Source: Panorpa germanica
Taxonomy: Eukaryota > Arthropoda > Insecta > Mecoptera > Panorpidae
DNA length: 64,000 nt
NCBI GenBank assembly: GCA_963678705.1
Contig: OY783223.1
Location: forward strand, 682,001 to 746,000
Direction: 5' to 3'
Below are positions 1 to 8,858 of this stretch, piece by piece. The notes under the pieces were generated by a model, which saw only the letters and a program-made list of their open reading frames with translations, searched no databases and was not told the DNA's origin. Within the stretch, counting starts at the first letter, position 1, and each line of letters opens with the position of its first letter. A program made the translations under genes and the position numbers.

Positions 1-885
1 TTGAGAATCTTTATTTGAATCATAATTGGACATATATTTATTATTTGCAATTCCATGTCTGTGAGAGCATTGTGATATTCCACCTCTTATACCTTTTTTA
101 ATAAAATGTAACATATCAATATCTGTTAAAAGTTCTAATTCAATACATGTATAATTTAACATAGCATCCCAAGAAAGTCCTGGTGCTGTATAATATTGAC
201 AGGGATCTAAATTATATGTTTTATAGCACACATCTCGAAAATTTTCAAAAATATCTGTTAACAACAGAACATCGATCTTTAAATATAAGTCTGAATATTC
301 CCCTAATGTTTTCATTTCAAATGCATACCAACCCATTTTGGCATGATTGTAATCATCGTCAGATATATTACAGCCATTAAGTGAGCTATAAAAATTATTT
401 TGAGATGGCAAGTCAGATTCATTAAGCATATCCCTACTATTTACATATTCATAAGGAAATACACCTTTACGTTTTAATAAATTGAAATGATTTTCATTCG
501 GATAGAATTTTTTAAATTCGAAAAATTGTTCTGATAATAAATTTTTTGCAAGTGTTTCTAAACTAGAATGCATAAATCGTAAAGAATCAATAAATCTAAG
601 TTTAATATAGCAGTTATGAACTTTATCATTTTTATCGGCTTTTGATATTTTCAGATTATTTTTAAGACATTGCTTTAACGATCTATTGTGAAGCACATAA
701 TTATACTTGTTATTTAGATTTGGTATTAATTTAACGTCATTTGTTTTAATGCAAGGTGGTTTAATATTTTCGGCACAGAAAGGTAGATCATTGTGTTCAT
801 CGTGCAAATAATTATGATATCTTAAATCGACTTCTAATATATAACCAACATCTGAGTTATCTTCAATAGCTTTAGTTATTTGCAT
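1..885 (-). pseudogene. Type-B DNA polymerase fragment, tandem unit 1 (cut by window edge)
   Basis: This is the minus-strand unit nearest the window start. It repeats the downstream part of the polymerase fragment described at 872-1786 (starting with the same MQITKAIEDNSD residues at 885), then re-enters the exonuclease-side segment. It is incomplete because the window ends. As in the other units, the region that should follow polymerase motif A is missing and the join between units breaks the frame, so it cannot make a working enzyme. Confidence 0.7.
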
Positions 886-1786
886 CCCAATACATTAAAT
901 ATTGAGAATCTTTATTTGAATCATAATTGGACATATATTTATTATTTGCAATTCCATGTCTGTGAGAGCATTGTGATATTCCACCTCTTATACCTTTTTT
1001 AATAAAATGTAACATATCAATATCTGTTAAAAGTTCTAATTCAATACATGTATAATTTAACATAGCATCCCAAGAAAGTCCTGGTGCTGTATAATATTGA
1101 CAGGGATCTAAATTATATGTTTTATAGCACACATCTCGAAAATTTTCAAAAATATCTGTTAACAACAGAACATCGATCTTTAAATATAAGTCTGAATATT
1201 CCCCTAATGTTTTCATTTCAAATGCATACCAACCCATTTTGGCATGATTGTAATCATCGTCAGATATATTACAGCCATTAAGTGAGCTATAAAAATTATT
1301 TTGAGATGGCAAGTCAGATTCATTAAGCATATCCCTACTATTTACATATTCATAAGGAAATACACCTTTACGTTTTAATAAATTGAAATGATTTTCATTC
1401 GGATAGAATTTTTTAAATTCGAAAAATTGTTCTGATAATAAATTTTTTGCAAGTGTTTCTAAACTAGAATGCATAAATCGTAAAGAATCAATAAATCTAA
1501 GTTTAATATAGCAGTTATGAACTTTATCATTTTTATCGGCTTTTGATATTTTCAGATTATTTTTAAGACATTGCTTTAACGATCTATTGTGAAGCACATA
1601 ATTATACTTGTTATTTAGATTTGGTATTAATTTAACGTCATTTGTTTTAATGCAAGGTGGTTTAATATTTTCGGCACAGAAAGGTAGATCATTGTGTTCA
1701 TCGTGCAAATAATTATGATATCTTAAATCGACTTCTAATATATAACCAACATCTGAGTTATCTTCAATAGCTTTAGTTATTTGCAT
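872..1786 (-). pseudogene. Type-B DNA polymerase fragment, tandem unit 2
   Basis: This 304-residue minus-strand frame starts with polymerase sequence normally found downstream of motif A (DVGYILEVDL, then PNLNNKYNYVLH). After LKNNLKIS it jumps back to upstream sequence (KADKNDKVHNCYIKLRF). That backward jump is the junction of the 901-bp tandem duplication. It then repeats the Exo III-like segment (DLYLKIDVLLL) and the conserved FIKKGIRGGIS block, and ends at the motif A start YWDANN followed by a stop. Family knowledge: motif A in these enzymes normally continues with NLYG. Here that part is deleted and the frame is lost. It is a remnant, not a gene. Confidence 0.8.
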
Positions 1787-3572
1787 CCCAATACATTAAA
1801 TATTGAGAATCTTTATTTGAATCATAATTGGACATATATTTATTATTTGCAATTCCATGTCTGTGAGAGCATTGTGATATTCCACCTCTTATACCTTTTT
1901 TAATAAAATGTAACATATCAATATCTGTTAAAAGTTCTAATTCAATACATGTATAATTTAACATAGCATCCCAAGAAAGTCCTGGTGCTGTATAATATTG
2001 ACAGGGATCTAAATTATATGTTTTATAGCACACATCTCGAAAATTTTCAAAAATATCTGTTAACAACAGAACATCGATCTTTAAATATAAGTCTGAATAT
2101 TCCCCTAATGTTTTCATTTCAAATGCATACCAACCCATTTTGGCATGATTGTAATCATCGTCAGATATATTACAGCCATTAAGTGAGCTATAAAAATTAT
2201 TTTGAGATGGCAAGTCAGATTCATTAAGCATATCCCTACTATTTACATATTCAGAAGGAAATACACCTTTACGTTTTAATAAATTGAAATGATTTTCATT
2301 CGGATAGAATTTTTTAAATTCGAAAAATTGTTCTGATAATAAATTTTTTGCAAGTGTTTCTAAACTAGAATGCATAAATCGTAAAGAATCAATAAATCTA
2401 AGTTTAATATAGCAGTTATGAACTTTATCATTTTTATCGGCTTTTGATTCCACCAAAATATGTTTCGTAAAAGATATATACTTTTCCTTATTTTCTGGAA
2501 TAACTTCAATTTTTCCACTATCATTACCTAATTCTTTTACAATTATATGGTTACAATTACTTAAGTTATGGAATATTACAGGTATAAACTTTGGAATTGT
2601 AAATTTTAAATTGCAATGATTATGAGCATCTCCTCGGTAATTACCAGTTAAATGACAATAATCTAACACTTTATCACCATTGAGGATACCTTCACAAATA
2701 TGGCAAATAGAAGCTTCATCATATTCCTGTTTTTGCCAATCAGATAATTTATTTAAGACTTTATAAATTTGTTTAGCGTCTTCAGTTATTGTTTCAATAA
2801 ATACTTTAACGCAATTAATACCTCTGTACGTAACAAACTTACTTAAGGAATCATTAAAGGAACATTTAATATAATAAGCAAAAGAATATGGTTCATGAAT
2901 TTGAATATTATTTGAAAATGATGTATTAGTTTCAGGATAACAAGTACTAATGGGTTTTAATAATGTTTCAAAATCTCCATATATCACAAATGGAACGCGT
3001 AATTGATTCTTATGATTATCGAATTTTAAAATGTTTTGAGATATCATATTACCCAATTTATCTTTAGCGTTATACTTAGAAGGAAGGATTGTATATATCT
3101 TATTGCAATCATATTCTAAATGTCTATTTAACTGATCTTCTGTGTTAAAAAATGAAAAGCATCCATCACACAAAAATTGTTTACTAGTATGCTTAGTAAA
3201 TTGACTTCTTATTAATCTTGATATATTTTTAATCCAACAATAATGTCCATTACTCAAATCTTCAATATACAATAAATTAACATGTTGTTTCTTCTTTTTA
3301 GATGTATAATGCAACGGTCCCACAATGAAATTATTTTCAAGTCCATAAACATTCACACTTATATCATTATTCTTCTCAAATGTTCTAATATCTTTTAATT
3401 TTATCGGTAATTCTATGCCATTTGAATTAAGTACTTTTGAATAATGTGGATATGATGTAACTCTATCCATACTTTTTGATGCTGTATACAATGCTGAAGT
3501 TATAGCCCACATAAAGCAAGCTTGATCATTATTTACTACATTTACTATAGCCTTTTTATCTTTAACTGACAA
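1773..3572 (-). pseudogene. Type-B DNA polymerase, N-terminal and exonuclease part (Polinton/Maverick-like)
   Basis: A 599-residue minus-strand frame. In order: an N-terminal region typical of arthropod mobile-element polymerases (NNDQACFMWAITSALY, then HVNLLYIEDL), a Cys/His cluster near residues 135-155, the exonuclease motif YGDFETLL near residue 200 (D-x-E), an endonuclease VII-like Cys/His block near 288-325 (CHICEG, DYCHLTGNYRG), the Exo II-like PVIFHNLSNCNH, the Exo III-like YLKIDVLLL, and FIKKGIRGGIS. It stops just into motif A (YWDANN), so the polymerase palm motifs B and C are absent. There is no ATG at the front: the frame opens at a TTG directly after a splice-acceptor-like TTGTCAG, so an upstream exon may have existed. 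Known role of the family: protein-primed replication of the element. This copy is decayed. Confidence 0.8.
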
Positions 3573-4773
3573 AAGAATGTTAATTATTAGGTATTATTAT
3601 ACTTTTGCTGTATATGAACATGAATTTCAAAAATAAACAATTACACAAAATAATATTTCGATTTTCTTTTTATCTAAACTAGAAACACTTTAAAGACTGC
3701 GTTCATTAACAATGTATAGTGGATTTTATTATTTCTGCAGGATGTCATCTCACTTGCTGACACTAAAGGTTATATTTGATAACCATGACTTAAAAGGCTC
3801 CTATTTTGTAACTGCTTACCTGACAGCTGATAACTTCTAACAATTTTTCAAAGGCCTATATTTTACAAATTACGCTACTCATACCAGTTCCAAGGTATAG
3901 GATCCGTGTTGCTTTTTTATTTAATGTCTTCTGATAGTTTTGTCTTAACTTACATAGCTTAATTTAGAAAATATATAGACGTCCGGTAAACAGTTAGAAA
4001 ATAGGAGCCTCATTTCTGTAAAAGTATGTTTATAAAGTTGGCTACCAGAACCTCAAATATTTAGTTATTTTTTAATATATTGCAATACAATAAGAGATAT
4101 TTACACATCTATCGTAACTATTTCAATAATTTATATATTTGTTATTTTACTATCTCTTTTATATAAGTGTCTAAAGCAAAAGATTGTACACTACAGTACA
4201 CTATGCAGAGAATCTATAGAATATTAACATCTCAACATTGTATATGATGTAGAGTAATGTATTAGAAACAAAAAGTGTTTAGCAAAAAAGGTTAACTACA
4301 AACGTGGTTTATAGTTAATAATAATTACAAACAAAGGTTTAAGTGATACAATACAGTTTATTATATAAATCAGACAAGAATATAATATTTTATTATATAT
4401 ATTTATTATTTAAATATAACTTGAGATAAAAGAATGTATCTAAAACTATTTTTTATAAGTGTATGGAACGAAACAATGTAACAACTGTCAAATGAAATAG
4501 CAAATGGCGAGAATCGACGAACTTGACCGAATCAAACCGAGTTAAACTGTTTGGTAATGGGTTTATGTACTATGTCTTAATTTCTATAAAAGTGTACTAT
4601 AAAAATTTTGTGCCCATATTTGGTTAAGTCATGCAATTTTGTATTCATATTGTTCAAGTCATGTAAATTCAATGGATGAATTAGCACCCTTATACTTTAT
4701 GAATTATCCTTATTTGGATATATTTTCTATGTACAACAAAATTTACAATCTATTAGTAATTAGTGCAATAAAA
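3573..4773. other. AT-rich non-coding stretch
   Basis: I see no supported gene here. It contains the short inverted-repeat element at 3796-4009 and relics of the MITE-1 family: about 4030-4090 resembles its GGTTCTAG...ATTATTTTTTAAT segment in reverse, and about 4555-4600 resembles its TCTTAATTTCTATAAAAGTG segment. The rest is low-complexity AT-rich DNA. Confidence 0.6.
3796..4009. mobile_element. Short inverted-repeat element (MITE), 214 bp
   Basis: The left end GGCTCCTATTTTGTAACTGC is matched in reverse complement by the right end CAGTTAGAAAATAGGAGCC. The inverted repeat is about 25 bp with two mismatches. It is non-coding. I could not find a clear target duplication (left flank TTAAAA, right flank TCATTT). 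Likely a non-autonomous DNA transposon; the superfamily is not assignable. Confidence 0.7.
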
Positions 4774-5187
4774 TTAATCATTAAGAATCCAATCAAGTGA
4801 GTCTTGGCTCTCATATCCAGGGTCTCCAAATTCAGATATAAAAAGTAACCCGGCTCTAAAAGTTTCACAGAAATTATTCTGATTGATTATAATTTCATCA
4901 AAGAATTTAAATTGATTAAACATATTTAAATCTATTAACAAATGACACTGTAATCCACAATTTAACTTTAAATCAATGCTTAAATTAAATTTATTTGGTA
5001 TATATATTATGTTTAAATATATCTTGCTTATATTATCAATTAATATCAATAATAACAATTCTTTTCTATCTAAAAATAAATTAAAATTTACTTCAATATT
5101 TAATAGTCTAGGTAAAATAAACATATGTTCACCTTCATTTATTTCAAATAATAAACGTGGAGAAAAATTTTTAATATACATTTTCAT
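4774..5187 (-). CDS. Hypothetical protein, 137 aa
   Basis: An open frame of 137 codons beginning ATG AAA ATG on the minus strand. The product is rich in Leu, Ile, Asn and Phe, with a hydrophobic stretch near residues 43-65 (ELLLLILIDNISKIYLNII) and an acidic C-terminus (ESQDSLDWILND). I do not recognise a family. It lies 70 bp downstream of another minus-strand frame (5258-5632) and on the same strand as the polymerase remnant at 1-3572, so it may be an accessory gene of the same element. That is inference from position only. AT-rich DNA can produce long frames by chance, so confidence is moderate. Confidence 0.4.
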   Translation of the reverse strand: MKMYIKNFSPRLLFEINEGEHMFILPRLLNIEVNFNLFLDRKELLLLILIDNISKIYLNIIYIPNKFNLSIDLKLNCGLQCHLLIDLNMFNQFKFFDEIIINQNNFCETFRAGLLFISEFGDPGYESQDSLDWILND

Positions 5188-5257
5188 AAAAATACGCTTA
5201 ACTTAATCTTAATACAATCAATCACTTCCAATTTTAGTACTTTTCTATAATCACTGA

Positions 5258-5632
5258 CTAACCTTCTTCTTCAGAGTCAACGATTTCTATGATTTCGTTG
5301 TTATCGTCAGATATATCAACAGTTTCTTCAATCAATTCACAATCTGAATCTAAATTTGAAATATTTTCACAGTCAGATATATAAATTTCCTCATGACCAA
5401 TGGCGATTTCTTCACAGACAGAGTCTGAAATATAACTACACACAGTTTCTTCAGTACCATTTATAAACTCTATTTCATCGTTGGATCCAGTAATATCACT
5501 TTCAAAATCACTGCACTCATCATCAGAACTTATATTTTGAATACAGTAGTTCCCCGCTTTGCATAAGAATAATTTATGAACACAAATACCCCGAGCTATG
5601 TTCAATTTGCGATGTGGGTAGCAATACAACAA
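5258..5632 (-). CDS. Hypothetical acidic protein, about 124 aa
   Basis: A minus-strand frame whose N-terminal 35 residues are Cys- and basic-rich (YCYPHRKLN, KLFLCKAGNYC). The rest is strongly acidic, with many Asp/Glu/Ser clusters (SSDDECSDFESD, EETVDISDDNNEI, VDSEEEG). The only possible starts are non-ATG in this frame, so either an upstream exon is missing or the real start is elsewhere. I do not recognise it. Its strand and spacing (70 bp before 4774-5187) fit a two-gene group with its neighbour. The acidic tail alone is not diagnostic of a function. Confidence 0.35.
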   Translation of the reverse strand: MLYCYPHRKLNIARGICVHKLFLCKAGNYCIQNISSDDECSDFESDITGSNDEIEFINGTEETVCSYISDSVCEEIAIGHEEIYISDCENISNLDSDCELIEETVDISDDNNEIIEIVDSEEEG

Positions 5633-6710
5633 AACTTGATAACAATCAATGCTTTTACAACGTCAATGATGTCTCTCGGGCTGATGTTGGTTTCTAAATT
5701 TAACAGGGTAGCACTTTACTTATTTAATACTATAATATATTTACCATCAGACTATCAATTCTTAATTCTATGATCCCCGCGCATTCAAAATAAATAAATA
5801 AAATTCTCGGGGGCCCCGACCCTTCGAGCAGTTTTATTTTAAAAAGTTCGTTTCAACTTAAGTTAGAGCTTTTGGTTTAGCTAATTGTGATTCTACTATT
5901 ATCCACAACCTATATAGCCTCATACATATGGATCAAACCGCTACCTAATAAATTTGTATAATAAAATATCCTCCTACTATTTTAACAGTTACTGTGGTGT
6001 TATAACCTCATATATGTAAAACAACACCATTGTCTGACTTATAAGACTTTATGATTATTACAACACATAAAAAAATAACTGTATGCTTTGACAATCATCA
6101 ATGATATAATGTACGTATATTATAACTTTTAGTATACTTAAATAAATAATCTAATACAACAATACCCAATCCGGCCCTACATTTAACTAAAACATAAAAT
6201 GTATAACAATACATTCGAACTAATGTATAACAAAAAATTTGTCTACGTTTGGAAAATATTCGCTTGTATTCAACACGTTCCCATAAGAATGATTTATATA
6301 TGAAGTTCTCATGATAAGTGCTGATGCCTGCTAACACGTGTGCTTCAAATTTCCGGTGAATTCGAAGGAATGCGTTATAAATACACTGTTATAAATAATT
6401 TAACACTGTCATAATCTTATAACCAATAACAAATCAAACATAAGAATTAATATCGGTATCTCACTCTTTACCATTAGATATTAATTATTACACACGTAAT
6501 AATTAATATCGCTATCTCACTCTTTTATATTATCCCAACTATTACCCCCCAACATTGTCTAGCCACGCCACCTCACTCCTTACCCCACCCTTACCCCCCT
6601 TTTACATTCTTTTAAGTCTAGCCACGCCCCCTCTGCATATCGTGACCTAAATGCATCCCCACTCCAAACTGTCCTGGAACCCGCTCTACTCATCTACTTA
6701 TATGCTATCC
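5633..6710. other. Non-coding stretch with C-rich block
   Basis: No gene is supported. Notable composition: a GC-rich patch near 5800-5825 containing the palindrome CGGGGGCCCCG, and a C-rich block at about 6535-6665 (ACCCCCCAACATT, CTTACCCCCC, AGCCACGCCCCC) inside otherwise AT-rich DNA. The segment repeats the motif TATCTCACTCTTT twice near 6459 and 6514. Confidence 0.55.
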
Positions 6711-6989
6711 TTTTTCAACAAATATTTCTTTAATGGTAATAAACAGACGCTGTCTCCCTCAATCCCCGAGGATAAACGAAGATCTATTCAGCGTTGTTAA
6801 GACAGAGGTTTTAAACCTAAAGCAGACCTGCCGATCGTAGATTTTTAAATCACCAGAACAATGTAAAAAACTAATATAACCAGAATTGTTAAAGATGAAA
6901 AATATTCATTAAAAAAATCACGATCCGTATTAAAGATTACATCAATTTATTTCTTAATTTAAATATTTATATTTTGCAAACTTTAAAAA

Positions 6990-7094
6990 ATGGAATTCAT
7001 TATGTTTTATACCCCTGATCATCCCCAACAAGTGGAACAACTGCGCCAACTAGCGATAACAAATACTCGTCCTAACTATTATCTCTGGTCCTAG
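6990..7094 (+). CDS. Short conserved ORF in element X (34 aa)
   Basis: ATG to TAG, 34 codons, starting MEFIMFYTPDHPQQ and ending PNYYLWS. It is less AT-rich than its surroundings and is kept open in the second X copy (44798-44902), with just two amino-acid differences (M5K, T27A). No family is recognised. It could be a captured host exon or a small element-encoded peptide. Being kept open in two copies is only weak evidence because the copies are similar throughout. Confidence 0.25.
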   Translation: MEFIMFYTPDHPQQVEQLRQLAITNTRPNYYLWS

Positions 7095-7232
7095 TGTCCT
7101 GTCAGTTACTAAGTTTCTTTGTGTAATATTTTGATAGTTTTGTGAAATAATATATGTTCTTAATCAGTTTTAATACTGCATTAAAAAAACAATAATATAA
7201 AATAGTGTTCAAAGAAATTATAAGTTTCTTAA

Positions 7233-7448
7233 ATTAAATGTTTGGTAAGTTATACATATATATTCAGTCGCCATTTTATGAAGCATCTTATATTCGTTTC
7301 TTCATCTACATATATTTCAACATTTTTCATTCAGAAATTTGTTTTAATTTTTCTCTTATATTTCAGACACAAAATTAGACGGTACCCAAAAATTGTTGTA
7401 AGGAGAAATAAGAAGAACTTAACTACAAATCAAGATTTGATCTACTGA
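7233..7448 (+). other. Possible small spliced exon pair in element X
   Basis: An ATGTTTG followed by a donor-like GTAAGT (about 7241-7247) and, about 120 bp on, an acceptor-like TTATATTTCAG at about 7356-7366. The following sequence is open to a stop near 7448 in one frame and encodes basic residues (HKIRRYPKIVVRRNKKN). The same arrangement is present at about 45043-45275. The phase joining the ATG exon to the basic frame does not fit, so a real transcript is uncertain. Confidence 0.2.
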
Positions 7449-8065
7449 TTTGATTTGATTACTGGTAAATAAAATGGTATCCTTACAAGATATTATATAT
7501 AAGAGTTATTACTATATAACTATGTAAAGTACATGTAATTTCATTTTCAGAAACTGTCTCCTAGATAAAACTAAAGCTAAAGTTCAAGCCCAGTGTATAT
7601 TCAAGTATATAGAATAGTTAGTATATGATTATTTAATGTTTAACAATGTAGACTAATGTTATATTAACAATTGATCAAAAATAATGCTGTAAATAAATGA
7701 AATTTAATAAAATATTAATAAAATTCTTACATAAAGTTATTGTTTTTTTTCATTATAAATTTGTTTTCTAATAAAAATCGATTTTATTTTTCAAAATAAA
7801 TACTCTCTTTAAACTTCCCGTTTAATTTTATTGTAATATCCCTGACCAATCACAGCAGGGCATAAATTATAATTTATAACTCCGGTCATAAATCATAAAC
7901 CGACTCCGCTTTTAATTCAGCAGTGAACCGTCGTTGCAATGTCTGTAGCTCATAAATAGGGCCTTTCCTATGAACGACTGAATAGAAAACGAACACGTTC
8001 CAGACAAAAAACTCATGATATGTAATAGAAATTAAGTAGAACTTACTCCAAAATGTTTACTGGGT

Positions 8066-8858
8066 TATTTTTTAATAATTATTCGATAAGATAAATGCTT
8101 GATAAAATTAATTTTCACTCATTTCAATGTAAACCTACTAATTACATCAATTCATTTATGTTTTTAAGAAGGCCTAGCGGTTCGCTTCTAATAATCTCAT
8201 CTCTAGCCCTTATCCTTCCCGTTATTACAATTTCGAGCACATATTCTGCAACACGGTTACCTCACAGAGCCATTATAATCTATCGCCACTACTTTTAACA
8301 CCACCGTTACTTAGTACTGAACCCATAGCGCCACCCTGTCCTTCAATCAGGCACTACTAATTCGATATTACAGCAATTCATTTACATAATTAAAACTGCA
8401 CTGTAATCTTACGTTCTAATTTTCGTATTTATATTTACGATATATTATTAGTCTCCCCATTAATCCCCGCTCCTGAAATAAAATTGTCAAATTTTAGGCA
8501 TAGCAATCTATTTTGCTCGTAACAATTCTCTCTACCATTATAACCTTTGACTACCTCTACTTTTATATATGATCGAAATGTCAAAATTGAGCTCTTTGGC
8601 AAAGCTTTTCCCGCCCCCACTTCCCCAATTTCACGCCGCTACTAAGGGTAAATTTATTTTCGCAAATATGCACATGCATAATTTCTATTTTTTTAATTTG
8701 ATATTTGGGGCTCTTAACTATTTTCCCCCTATCCCTCTCACTCCTGTTCGTTTTCGCAGCACAACAAACGCAAATCAATCCAATTCTACTACTAAATGAA
8801 ATTTGACTATCTAACTTGTGCTTCTATTTAATATTCTACATGCAAAATATCATCGTTG
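8066..8858. repeat. Repeat R, copy 1, abutting CUB exon
   Basis: Starts TTATTTTTTAATAATTATTC and matches 26389 onward and 56954-57717. It ends with TGCAAAATATCATCGTTG at about 8858. The longer copy ends the same way near 28065 (ATATCATTGTTG), which marks the repeat boundary. Immediately after it, coding sequence of a CUB domain begins in mid-exon. R is C-rich for this genome and contains the recurring phrase CGCCGCTACT. The type of element is unknown. Confidence 0.7.

Larger units (their letters stand above)
1..2448. repeat. 901-bp tandem repeat, about 2.7 copies
   Basis: The same text starts at 1, 902 and 1803, a period of exactly 901 bp. The copies I compared are almost identical; one visible difference is at about 2253, where TCAGAAGG replaces TCATAAGG. 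Homology with the preceding units stops after 2448, where the sequence continues into the unique part of the polymerase. The array runs off the left edge, so its true copy number is unknown. Since 901 is not a multiple of three, each unit shifts the reading frame. Such low divergence means either a very recent duplication or an assembly artefact. Confidence 0.95.
6711..8064. mobile_element. Element X, copy 1 (5'-truncated, Helitron-free)
   Basis: From TATGCTATCC at 6711 to TGTTTACTGGG at 8064 this matches 44510-51221 once the Helitron there is removed. The right end TCCAAAATGTTTACTGGG is the inverse of the left end seen on the other copy (CCCAGTAAACAATTTGG at 44051), so X is a TIR element. 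This copy lacks that left end. It carries about 240 bp near 7775-8020 that the other copy lacks. It also preserves the empty target of the Helitron: GAGTTA/TTACTA with the junction at 7508/7509. Confidence 0.75.

Noticed and set aside
183-2182. Three identical plus-strand 65-codon frames at 183, 1084 and 1985
   Set aside because: They are antisense to the polymerase fragment and repeat only because the DNA is a 901-bp tandem repeat. The minus strand has recognisable polymerase motifs.
6535-6665. C-rich block as a possible tRNA or promoter island
   Set aside because: No cloverleaf, A/B boxes or conserved promoter elements could be found; it is only a composition shift.
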